Positions 16,812 through 24,577 of a stretch of DNA of 58,049 nucleotides are shown in pieces; the stretch's first letter is position 1, and each line of letters starts with the position of its first letter. The notes beneath the pieces are model-generated. The model ran no database searches and was not told where the DNA came from. It saw nothing but the letters and a program-made list of their open reading frames with translations. The stretch is from positions 1 through 58,049 of the forward strand of contig JACPPG010000061.1 of assembly GCA_016191115.1 (NCBI GenBank). The letters run 5' to 3'. The DNA is from Planctomycetia bacterium. GTDB lineage: Bacteria; Planctomycetota; Planctomycetia; Pirellulales; JACPPG01. A program made the position numbers and the translations under genes.

Positions 16812-19289
16812 TCACCTTTTGCGGCCGGCCGGCCGCTTCTTCATCAGCCACGCTTCCGATACCTGGCAGCCGCGGCCGTTGTCGCCCATGCCGGGCTCGC
16901 GATACCAGTGCAGCGCCAATTCGCCGGAGCGCGTGGCCGCCGCCGGAATGTCGAACTCGATCGGCGCGACGGGGCGCGGCTTGGTGATGAACGGGTGAAT
17001 CTCGATGCCGCCGTCGGCCTCCAGGCGGATCTTTTTCCGCGGTCCGTCGCCGGCGTACACCACGCGCAAGCGGTACTCGGCGGTCGGGTCGAGATCGGTG
17101 TAGCGCATCGAAAGGGGCGCGTCGAGCAACGACTCGGCGTGATCGAGCCACGACACGCGCCACGCGCCGGCGATGCCGTCCGCTTTCTCACGCACCTGGT
17201 CCGGCCCGGCGAAGCCGGCGTGCGACGAGGCGAGAAACGCCGGATCGCGCTCGAACCCTTCGCCGACCACCAGGTGCGGCTGCCGGGATGGATTTCCGAG
17301 ATCGTCATAGAACCCGCCGGGGCCGGGGTTCGTCCAGTCGACGATGGCCGCCAGCCCGCGCAGCCGCTGGCTCTCGTCCGATAGCTTGCGCAGCCCGGTA
17401 AAGCGATCTTTCAGCCAGCGGCGGTTGTTGAGCGGGTAGTCGATCGTGTCCAAGGTCGCGCCGCGATCGACCGCGATGGCCTTGTAGCGCTCGACGCTCG
17501 TCTGCATGCGGATGCTGGCGAACAGGGCATCGGCCAACTCGAAAACCCGCGCCTTCAGGTCCGGCGCCACGCGCGGCGGCACGGCCGCGTCCAGGATCGC
17601 TTCCGCCTCGGCCATGGCCGTCATCGTGCCGCCGGCGCTCTGGCCCGCCGCGCGCAACCGCTCGAGCGCCTGGGCTTCGACCTCGTTTTCGGCCAACAGG
17701 CGGCGGCGGACGTACGCGTCGTAGTACGCCCGATAGAGCGCCTGCTGGAAGCGCCAGTTGTGGAGGTCCTCCGGCGTGGCCTGCCGCTCCATCGACTGGA
17801 ATTGCTCGAGGGTCGTTTCCACCGCCGCATTGGCGGCGAGCGACCCGCGCCAGTTCTGCTCTAGCGCCAACAGCCCCTGCGCAAAATCGTCGCGGTAGCG
17901 CTCGCCGATGTAGTAGCCCGCGTAGTCGCGCAAGATATCGACGACCGGCGTTTTTGGATCCCAGGAGAGCACGCTCCATAGGGCCTTGTTGACGTCGTCG
18001 TTGCAGCCTTCGGAATATGTGAGCGCGCCGATCGTATACGGCGAAAGCAGCCGGCAGATCGTTGCTTCGCCCAGCGGCCGCGGGTTGATGCACTCGCGCG
18101 ACTCGGTCACCGCGTAGGCCACGTCCCAGTCGGGCACCGGGTACTGGCACTGCCGGCTGTGCGTGATGTCGGGGTAGTGGCGGATCGGGTACTGCCGCGG
18201 CACCGCCTCGCGCAGCTTAGGTAGCGGCATGCGGACTTGCGGTCCAAACACGATGCCGGTGAGCCACTTGGGCTGCTCGTGCTGCAGGATTTCCAGGAAC
18301 TCGTCGAACCACGTCTTGGTGAAGCCCTGCGGCGACATCCACATCGCGGCCTTGGGATGCGTGCGATGCAGGACCTCTGTCTCTTTCTCCAAGAGCGCCA
18401 TCAGGAACTTGGGCTGCGTGTGTCCCGGATCGCCCCCCGGCACGAACACGGCGTCGATCCTCGGCAGCCGCTTGAAGACGTTCCCCCATTCCTCCAGGGC
18501 GAAAGCCACGGTCGCCGGATCGGAATAGTCCCGGTCCATGGCCGGATACCAGATCCACACGTCCAGCCCATAGTCGTCCGCCAGCCGCGACATGCCTTCC
18601 ATCATGTCCAGTTGCGGCAGCGGAAAGTGCGGGCTGGTGGCGGCGTCGTCGGTGCGGGGGGGCAAGAGCTCGACGCAGTTGGCGCCGAACACCGCCAGGT
18701 CGCGGTAGTATTGCTCCCACAGCTTGAGGTCCCAGGCGTCGTAGCTGTTGGTCTTGGGGCGGTATCCCAATTGATGGCCGCGCACGGGATAAGCCGGCGC
18801 GGTGGCGATATTGACCGCGGAGTCGATGGCGATCTTGCCCGGCGTCATCTTCAGCACACGCAAGAGTCGGCCGATGCCAAACAGCACGCCGCGCTCGTCG
18901 TTGGCGAATACGAAGACGGCCGGCCCGGCCTTGTCCTGCTTCACGCGAAACGAATAGCCTTCGGCCCCAGCCGGCCCGACATCGGTTATAATCGCGTCCG
19001 CGAACCGGCCGGCGAACGCGGCAGCGCCGGCGGCCTTGCCGACGACAATCGCGGGCCCACCAGCTTCCGGCCATTTCGTGCCGCGCGGCAGCCGCACTTG
19101 CGTTCGACGCTCGACGTCGTCAACCAGCATGTCCACGGCCTTGCGCTCGCGCGGGCTGGCGTCGGCCGCTTCAACGACAACCGCCTTTGTCAGGTCGAGG
19201 GGCGCAGCTCGGCCATTGGCTGCTACGAGACAGAGCGTTGAGAGAGCGATAGCGAAAACGTCAAATCGAATGGACGTGCGAACAATCAT
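16812..19289 (-). CDS. Secreted glycoside-hydrolase-like protein (GH20/GH67-type N-terminal domain)
   Basis: An 825-residue protein with a signal peptide (residues 1-28). Residues 30-160 look like the alpha/beta domain that precedes the catalytic barrel in GH20 and GH67 enzymes: a divided ERKAVDMLVDDVERRTQVRLP, then FVFANDERGVLFGIGRLLRVL. The central part (about 165-450) begins VRGHQLGYRPKTNSYDAWD and has a barrel-like alternation with WIWYPAMDRDYSD and VFVPGGDPGHTQPKFL. The C-terminal 120 residues are strand-rich, perhaps carbohydrate-binding. The catalytic acid cannot be assigned, so activity (for example glucuronidase) is open. It heads a minus-strand set with the PSD1 and DUF1501 genes, which supports polysaccharide use. 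Confidence 0.65.
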   Translation of the reverse strand: MIVRTSIRFDVFAIALSTLCLVAANGRAAPLDLTKAVVVEAADASPRERKAVDMLVDDVERRTQVRLPRGTKWPEAGGPAIVVGKAAGAAAFAGRFADAIITDVGPAGAEGYSFRVKQDKAGPAVFVFANDERGVLFGIGRLLRVLKMTPGKIAIDSAVNIATAPAYPVRGHQLGYRPKTNSYDAWDLKLWEQYYRDLAVFGANCVELLPPRTDDAATSPHFPLPQLDMMEGMSRLADDYGLDVWIWYPAMDRDYSDPATVAFALEEWGNVFKRLPRIDAVFVPGGDPGHTQPKFLMALLEKETEVLHRTHPKAAMWMSPQGFTKTWFDEFLEILQHEQPKWLTGIVFGPQVRMPLPKLREAVPRQYPIRHYPDITHSRQCQYPVPDWDVAYAVTESRECINPRPLGEATICRLLSPYTIGALTYSEGCNDDVNKALWSVLSWDPKTPVVDILRDYAGYYIGERYRDDFAQGLLALEQNWRGSLAANAAVETTLEQFQSMERQATPEDLHNWRFQQALYRAYYDAYVRRRLLAENEVEAQALERLRAAGQSAGGTMTAMAEAEAILDAAVPPRVAPDLKARVFELADALFASIRMQTSVERYKAIAVDRGATLDTIDYPLNNRRWLKDRFTGLRKLSDESQRLRGLAAIVDWTNPGPGGFYDDLGNPSRQPHLVVGEGFERDPAFLASSHAGFAGPDQVREKADGIAGAWRVSWLDHAESLLDAPLSMRYTDLDPTAEYRLRVVYAGDGPRKKIRLEADGGIEIHPFITKPRPVAPIEFDIPAAATRSGELALHWYREPGMGDNGRGCQVSEAWLMKKRPAGRKR

Positions 19290-19392
19290 GGTGCGTTTGC
19301 CTTAGTGCGTGATCGAAAGTGCCATCTCCGCCGCGTGTCCATGGCACTGCCGGTCCTGTTACCGTGAGCCATTGGCTCTGCCAGTGTGCCGC

Positions 19393-20412
19393 CTATCCAC
19401 CCGCCGGCTTCTCGACGTGCCCTCCGAACTCGTAGCGCATGGCCGACAGCAGCTTATCGGCAAACTCGTCCTGGCCGCGCGACGTGAACCGCTGGTAGAG
19501 CGCGGTGCTGAGCACGGGCGCCGGCGCGCCCTCTTCGATCGCGGCCAGGATCGTCCAGCGGCCCTCGCCCGAGTCGGAAACACGGCCCGCGAACTGCGCC
19601 AACTGCGAGTCCTTTGACAGGGCGGCCGCAGTCAGGTCCAACAGCCACGACGCGATCACGCTCCCCCGCCGCCAGACTTCGGCCACGTCCGGAAGGTCTA
19701 GCTCGTACTGATAGCGCTCCGGGTCCCGCAGCGGCGTCGTCTCGGCGTCGACCGTGCGTCCCTGCCGTCCGACGTTGGCGTGACGCAGGATATTCAGCCC
19801 TTCGGCATAGGCGGCCATGATGCCGTACTCGATGCCGTTGTGCACCATCTTTACGAAGTGGCCGGCGCCCGAGGGACCGCAGTGCAAGTAGCCTAGTTCC
19901 GCGGTTCCGCCCGCTTTTTCGCGCCCGGGCGTGCGTGGGATGTTGCCCAGCCCCGGCGCTAGCGTCTTAAGGATCGGGTCGAGTCGCGCGACGGCCTCGT
20001 CAGGCCCACCGATCATCATGCAGTACCCGCGCTCCAAACCCCACACGCCGCCGGACGTGCCCACGTCGACGTAGTGGATGGCCTTGGGCGACAGGTCCTT
20101 TGCACGGCGGATGTCGTCGATGTAGTAGGAGTTGCCGCCGTCGATGAGGATGTCGTCGCCGTGCAGGCGGCCGGCGAGCTGCCCGACCATACTCTCGACC
20201 ACGGCCGCGGGCACCATCATCCACACGGCGCGCGGCGGCTTTAGTTTGGCGACGAAGTCGTCCAGCGACGATGATGCGGTGGCTCCTTCCTTGGCCAGGC
20301 CATCGGCCGCCTTGGGCATGGCGTCGTAAACGACGCATTGGTGCCCGCCGGCCATTAACCGCCGGACCATGTTGGCGCCCATCCGGCCTAGTCCGATCAT
20401 TCCTAGTTGCAT
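19393..20412 (-). CDS. gnd: 6-phosphogluconate dehydrogenase (decarboxylating), short form
   Basis: A 339-residue protein of the short, YqeC-like type. It converts 6-phosphogluconate to ribulose 5-phosphate and CO2 with NAD(P)+. The N-terminal nucleotide-binding motif is GLGRMGANMVRRL. The substrate-site blocks are ILIDGGNSYYIDD, VDVGTSGGVWGLERGYCMMIGG and CGPSGAGHFVKMVHNGIEYG, where the conserved Lys-x-x-His-Asn is KMVHN. The start is ATG 20412 with GGAG eight bases upstream; the longer frame to 20496 has no support. pgl is 80 bases upstream on the same strand, so the two are probably cotranscribed. zwf and a ROK kinase are divergent. Confidence 0.95.
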   Translation of the reverse strand: MQLGMIGLGRMGANMVRRLMAGGHQCVVYDAMPKAADGLAKEGATASSSLDDFVAKLKPPRAVWMMVPAAVVESMVGQLAGRLHGDDILIDGGNSYYIDDIRRAKDLSPKAIHYVDVGTSGGVWGLERGYCMMIGGPDEAVARLDPILKTLAPGLGNIPRTPGREKAGGTAELGYLHCGPSGAGHFVKMVHNGIEYGIMAAYAEGLNILRHANVGRQGRTVDAETTPLRDPERYQYELDLPDVAEVWRRGSVIASWLLDLTAAALSKDSQLAQFAGRVSDSGEGRWTILAAIEEGAPAPVLSTALYQRFTSRGQDEFADKLLSAMRYEFGGHVEKPAGG

Positions 20413-20492
20413 GATGTGCTCCTTGCTTCTTTGTCGTTCATTTTGGGTGAGTCCCGCGCCGGCCGCATTAAACAGCGCGAGGCTGGTCACGA

Positions 20493-21263
20493 TCACCGCC
20501 GCTCAGCCGACAGCATACTCGCCGCCGCATCGTCCACCAGCCATGTCACGTCCCCCGCCGCGGGCCGGATTCCGGCCGCCGGCCGCCGCTCAACGGTCGC
20601 GTGCCCGTCCAGCACGTCGCGCAGCGGCTCCGCCTTGTTCGTGCCCGACACGAGAAACACGACGTGCCGCGCCGCGTTCAGCAAGGGAAAGGTCATGGTC
20701 ACGCGGTCAACCGGCGGCGGCAACGTGCCCGGCGGGCTCCACGTTACCCATGCGTGCCTCTCGCCAAGCGCCGCCGCGCCCGGAAACAGTGACGCCGTGT
20801 GCCCATCGTCCCCCAACCCTAGCAAGATCAGGTCGAACACAGGCGGCTGCCCATCGAGTGGCTGGGCGAAGAACGCGGCCAGCCGCTGGGCGTACGCCGC
20901 CGCGCCCGCGGCCGGGCTATCGGCGGTGGTGTCGATCGCCGCCACGTGATCTGGGGGCACCGATGCCCTATCCAAGAGTGCGCGGCGCGCAAGCGCGTAG
21001 TTGCTACGCGGATCGCCCTGCGGCACGAACCGTTCGTCGCCGAAGAACAGCCAGGTTGTCGACCAGTCAAGCCGCCGGCCGCCCTCGCCGTCGGCCAAGA
21101 GCGCATAGGTCTGCTCGGGCGTGTGGCCGCCGGCCAGCACCAGCGTGAACCGCCCGCGGCTGCGCACCGCGTCGGCCGCTTCGCGGACAATCAAATCCGC
21201 GGCCGCGCTGGCCAGCGCAGCCGTATCAGGGGAGATCGACAGCTTGGGTTGTGGAGAAATCAT
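20493..21263 (-). CDS. pgl: 6-phosphogluconolactonase (DevB/SOL type)
   Basis: A 256-residue enzyme that hydrolyses 6-phosphogluconolactone. It has the family signatures LVLAGGHTPEQTYALL (phosphate loop), WLFFGDERFVPQGDPRSNY and DLILLGLGDDGHTASLFPG, where the catalytic His lies in GxDGHTASLFPG. The start is taken as ATG 21263; a GTG six codons earlier (21281) is also possible, and neither has a strong ribosome-binding site. It is the first gene of the pgl-gnd pair and is divergent from the ROK kinase and zwf, giving all steps from glucose to ribulose 5-phosphate within 5 kb. Confidence 0.94.
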   Translation of the reverse strand: MISPQPKLSISPDTAALASAAADLIVREAADAVRSRGRFTLVLAGGHTPEQTYALLADGEGGRRLDWSTTWLFFGDERFVPQGDPRSNYALARRALLDRASVPPDHVAAIDTTADSPAAGAAAYAQRLAAFFAQPLDGQPPVFDLILLGLGDDGHTASLFPGAAALGERHAWVTWSPPGTLPPPVDRVTMTFPLLNAARHVVFLVSGTNKAEPLRDVLDGHATVERRPAAGIRPAAGDVTWLVDDAAASMLSAERR

Positions 21264-21347
21264 CACGACGCTTGACCGCACCTTCGACTAGCAACCCGGT
21301 CTGCGTGCCTGCCGTCCGTCCGGCCTAGTATAGCTAGCGGCATGCGC

Positions 21348-21415
21348 GTCATTTGGATTTCGTGCCGCGGATTTCTTTAGACCTTCGGATTCAGACATTC
21401 GTCATTCGCTGGGGC
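21348..21415. repeat. Partial family C repeat
   Basis: The stretch contains gtcatttggatttc, tttctttagaccttcgga and cagacattcgtcattcg, which match one arm of the palindromes at 754-923 and 29920-30053. The opposite arm is missing, so this is a half-copy, directly before a copy of the 157-bp element. Confidence 0.55.
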
Positions 21416-21456
21416 CCGATACAGCGGAAACCGAGCCCCTCCCTCCCGCGTGCCAG

Positions 21457-21603
21457 CAGGGCCATTCTGTTTTTCAAAATGGCGAGGCGGGAAAATGGGA
21501 CTGGCTCCGAGCACAAACAGCGCAAGCCCTTTCATACCAACGCTGCGTCTCGGTGCCTGTCCCACTTTCCCGCCGGTGCGCGGCCGGCAAGCTTGAATCT
21601 GTG
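21457..21603 (+). repeat. 157-bp element (family A), copy 1, 3' end missing
   Basis: Begins with the terminal sequence CAGGGCCATTC and carries the full internal hairpin, but ends at GAATCTGTG without the matching GAATGGCCCTG. It lies 25 bases before the ROK kinase start, in the leader region. The leader frame through it reads KMARRENGTGS and SHFPAGA, which would wrongly extend the kinase if taken as coding. Confidence 0.9.
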
Positions 21604-21628
21604 GGCGGTGCCGGTCGCGGAGTCAGCA

Positions 21629-22339
21629 ATGAACGTCTTGGCCGTCGACGTCGGGGGAACGCACGTCAAGATTCTGGCCGCGGGCCAGGATGCGGAACGC
21701 AAGTTCGTCTCCGGGCCCACGATGACCGCCGAGCAAATGGCCGCCGGCGTCCTCAAGCTCGCCGAGGGGTGGGACTACGACGTCGTTTCGATCGGCTACC
21801 CCGGTCCTGTGCTGCGCGGCCGACCCATCGCCGAGCCCCACAATCTCGCGGCTGGCTGGGTCGGCTTCGACTACGAGAAGGCCTTGGGTCGCCCGGTCCG
21901 CATCCTCAACGACGCGGCCATGCAAGCCCTCGGTAGCTATGAAGGGGGCAAGATGCTCTTTCTGGGTTTGGGCACCGGGCTGGGCTCGGCCATCGTCGTC
22001 GAGGGGATCGTCGAGCCGATGGAGTTGGGCCATCTGCCCTATCGCAGGCGGACCTATGAAGACTACGTTGGCTTGCGGGGCCTGAAGCGGCTTGGCAAGA
22101 AAAAGTGGCGCCGCTGCGTCACGGACGTGGTGGCGAAGCTCTCCGCCGCGCTACTGCCGGACTACGTGGTGTTGGGGGGCGGCAACGTGAAGAAGTTGAA
22201 GGAGCTGCCCCCGAACTGCCGCTTGGGCGACAACGCCAACGCCTTCATCGGCGGCTTCCGCGCTTGGGAGCAATCGCCGCCACCGCCGCGCCCGGCGGGC
22301 GACGGTCAGCCGCAGCCCATCGGCGCCCGGGCGTCGTAA
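21629..22339 (+). CDS. ppgK: ROK-family kinase, polyphosphate-glucokinase-like
   Basis: A 236-residue sugar kinase of the ROK/ASKHA fold. The phosphate-1 motif is AVDVGGTHVKIL, followed by VSIGYPGPVLRG, the catalytic-Asp segment RPVRILNDAAMQALG, and GLGTGLGSAIVVEG. The C-terminal DYVVLGGGNVKKLKELPPN and DNANAFIGGFRAW closely resemble polyphosphate glucokinases, which phosphorylate glucose from polyphosphate or ATP. The start is ATG 21629, after GGAG; the longer frame from 21353 only reads through an element copy. It is 49 bases upstream of zwf, so its glucose 6-phosphate would feed the next enzyme. Donor specificity is inferred. Confidence 0.82.
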   Translation: MNVLAVDVGGTHVKILAAGQDAERKFVSGPTMTAEQMAAGVLKLAEGWDYDVVSIGYPGPVLRGRPIAEPHNLAAGWVGFDYEKALGRPVRILNDAAMQALGSYEGGKMLFLGLGTGLGSAIVVEGIVEPMELGHLPYRRRTYEDYVGLRGLKRLGKKKWRRCVTDVVAKLSAALLPDYVVLGGGNVKKLKELPPNCRLGDNANAFIGGFRAWEQSPPPPRPAGDGQPQPIGARAS

Positions 22340-22388
22340 GCGGGAAGCGACGCTACGATCAGCACACTCTTTCAAGCATGAGGCACAC

Positions 22389-23777
22389 ATGGCAGCCGAG
22401 CGTTCCGACGCGCTAGTGTTCTTCGGGGCCACCGGTGATCTGGCGTACAAGAAGGTCTTTCCGGCGCTGCAGGCGATGATCCGGCATGGCACCCTCGACA
22501 TGCCGGTGATCGGCGTGGCCAAGGCCGGCTGGACCGTCGAGCAATTGAAGGAGCGGGCCCGCCAAAGCCTGGCCGAGCACGGCGGCGGCGTCGACCCGGC
22601 CGCGTTCGCGAAGCTCTGCTCGCTCTTGAAATACGTCGACGGCGACTACGGCGACGCAGCCACGTTCCAAAAGCTGAAGGTCATCCTCGACGGCGCCAAG
22701 CGACCTCTGCACTACCTGGCCATCCCGCCCAGCATGTTCGGCGTCGTCGCCGAGCATCTGGCCAAGGCCAGTTGCACGACCAATGCGCGGGTGGTGGTGG
22801 AAAAGCCCTTTGGCCGCGACCTGGCCAGCGCCGTCGAACTGAACCGCATCCTGCACTCGTACTTCCCCGAGTCGGCCATCTTTCGTATCGACCACTACCT
22901 GGGCAAGGAGCCGGTGCTGAATCTGGTCTTTTTCCGCTTTGCCAACCCGATCCTCGAGCCGGTGTGGAATCGGCATTACATCGACTGCGTGCAGATCACG
23001 ATGGCCGAGAAGTTCGGCGTCGAGGGGCGCGGCCGCTTCTACGAAGAGGCAGGCGCCATCCGCGACGTCGTGCAGAACCACATGATCCAGCTTGTGGCCG
23101 AGATCGCCATGGAGCCACCGGCCGGCCGCGACGCCGAGGCGATCCGCGACGAAAAGATCAAGGTCCTGAAGATGATGTCGCCGTTAGCGCCCGCCGACGT
23201 CGTCCGCGGACAGTTTAACGGCTACCGCAAGGAACCGGGCGTCGCGCCGCAATCGACCATCGAGACCTTTGCCGCGTGCCGCTTCGCCGTCAACACATGG
23301 CGGTGGGCCGGGGTTCCGTTTTATGTGCGCGTCGGCAAATGCCTGCCGGTCACCAGCACCGAGGTGTTGATCAAGTTCCAAGGCTTCCCGCAGCCGGTGC
23401 TGGGCGAAGCGCCGCGGTGGTCGAACCACCTGCGATTCCGCCTCAATCCCGAGGTGGTGCTCGCGCTCTCGGCGCGTGCCAAGGTGCCCGGCGAGGAATT
23501 GAAAGGCGAGGAAGTCGAGCTTTGCGCCCGCCATCAATGTCCCGACGAGATGGAGCCGTACGAGCGACTGCTGGGTGACGCCGCCGACGGCGATCAGACC
23601 CTGTTCACGCGCGAGGACGGCGTCGAGGCCGCCTGGCGGGTCGTCGACCCGGTGCTGGGAGATGCGGCGCCGGTGCACTTCTACGAGCCAGGCACGTGGG
23701 GTCCAACCGAGGCCGACGCGGTGATCGACGGCCACGGACCCTGGCACAACCCCGCCGCGCACGAGGCGGCGCCGTAG
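22389..23777 (+). CDS. zwf: Glucose-6-phosphate 1-dehydrogenase
   Basis: A 462-residue enzyme oxidising glucose 6-phosphate to 6-phosphogluconolactone with NAD(P)+. The N-terminal coenzyme motif is GATGDLAYKK (13-22), EKPFG is at 138-142, and the active-site signature RIDHYLGKE at 166-174 contains the catalytic His and substrate-binding Lys. The substrate-site segment EEAGAIRDVVQNHMIQL follows. The length is slightly below the usual 480-510. The start is ATG 22389 behind GAGG. It is downstream of the ROK kinase and divergent from pgl-gnd. Confidence 0.96.
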   Translation: MAAERSDALVFFGATGDLAYKKVFPALQAMIRHGTLDMPVIGVAKAGWTVEQLKERARQSLAEHGGGVDPAAFAKLCSLLKYVDGDYGDAATFQKLKVILDGAKRPLHYLAIPPSMFGVVAEHLAKASCTTNARVVVEKPFGRDLASAVELNRILHSYFPESAIFRIDHYLGKEPVLNLVFFRFANPILEPVWNRHYIDCVQITMAEKFGVEGRGRFYEEAGAIRDVVQNHMIQLVAEIAMEPPAGRDAEAIRDEKIKVLKMMSPLAPADVVRGQFNGYRKEPGVAPQSTIETFAACRFAVNTWRWAGVPFYVRVGKCLPVTSTEVLIKFQGFPQPVLGEAPRWSNHLRFRLNPEVVLALSARAKVPGEELKGEEVELCARHQCPDEMEPYERLLGDAADGDQTLFTREDGVEAAWRVVDPVLGDAAPVHFYEPGTWGPTEADAVIDGHGPWHNPAAHEAAP

Positions 23778-23828
23778 GCATTCTTGGGTAACCACAAGGC
23801 TGCGTCCGCGGGCTCGCAGCCGCCAGAG

Positions 23829-23986
23829 CAGGGCCGTTCACAGATTCAAGCTTGCCGGCGGCGCACCGGCGGGAAAGTGGGACAGGCACCGAGACGAAAC
23901 GTTGGTCTGAAGGGCCTTGCGCTGTTTATGCTCGGCGCCAGTCCCATTTTCCCGCCTCGCCATTTTTGAAAAACAGAATGGCCCTG
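23829..23986 (-). repeat. 157-bp element (family A), copy 2, complete with target-site duplication
   Basis: A complete 158-bp copy in reverse orientation, with ends CAGGGCCGTTC and GAATGGCCCTG (one mismatch in 11). Both sides carry the identical 10-base sequence GCCGCCAGAG (23819-23828 and 23987-23996), a target-site duplication that shows insertion by transposition. It lies in the 320-base gap between zwf and the molybdenum-hydroxylase genes. Confidence 0.95.
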
Positions 23987-24097
23987 GCCGCCAGAGGGCG
24001 ATTGTTTATTCCTCCGGCGGCGGGCAGTAGACTAAATGCCACGCGGCGCCGCGGTTCACGCGGCCGCCTCGTCTTACTCCCGCGCGAGGTGCGGCAA

Positions 24098-24577
24098 GTG
24101 GCTACTGTCCGCCAGTTGCACGTCAACGGAAAATCGCACGCCGTCTCGGCCGATGCCGAGCGCAGCTTGCTCTCGGTATTGCGCGACGACCTGGATCTCA
24201 CCGGCTGCAAGTACGGTTGCGGCGAGGGGCGGTGCGGCGCCTGCACCGTGCTCGTCGACGGGCAGCCGCTCCGCAGTTGCACCACGGCGGTCGGCAGTGT
24301 CGAAGACAAGCCCATCCGCACGATCGAGGGCGTGGCCGACGGCGACGCGCTGCACCCGGTGCAGCAGGCGTTTCTCGACTGCGGCGCGCTGCAGTGTGGG
24401 TACTGCACGCCCGGCATGATTATGTCGGCCGTGGCGCTACTCGAGCGGCGGCCCGACCCGGCGCGCGCCGACATCGTGCGCGGGATGCAGGGCAACATCT
24501 GCCGCTGCGGCACGTACGCGCGGATCGTAGCGGCCATAGAGCGGGCGGCGAAGGCCGCGCCAGGAGGCCGCCGATGA
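24098..24577 (+). CDS. (2Fe-2S) subunit of xanthine-dehydrogenase-family oxidoreductase
   Basis: A 159-residue electron-transfer subunit with two [2Fe-2S] clusters. The plant-ferredoxin-type cluster has GCKYGCGEGRCGACTVLVDG, and the second, helical cluster has CGYCTPGMIMSA and NICRCGTYARI. This is the IorA/CoxS pattern. The start is GTG 24098, with GAGG eight bases before it; the longer frame from 23852 runs through an element copy. Its stop overlaps the start of the large subunit by four bases (ATGA), so the two are translated together. No FAD subunit is present, which fits the IorAB-like two-subunit type that passes electrons to an external acceptor. Confidence 0.93.
   Translation: MATVRQLHVNGKSHAVSADAERSLLSVLRDDLDLTGCKYGCGEGRCGACTVLVDGQPLRSCTTAVGSVEDKPIRTIEGVADGDALHPVQQAFLDCGALQCGYCTPGMIMSAVALLERRPDPARADIVRGMQGNICRCGTYARIVAAIERAAKAAPGGRR

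Noticed and set aside
23852..24097. N-terminal extension of the 2Fe-2S subunit
   Set aside because: The residues are translated from a transposable-element copy; a GTG with a ribosome-binding site at 24098 matches the family start.
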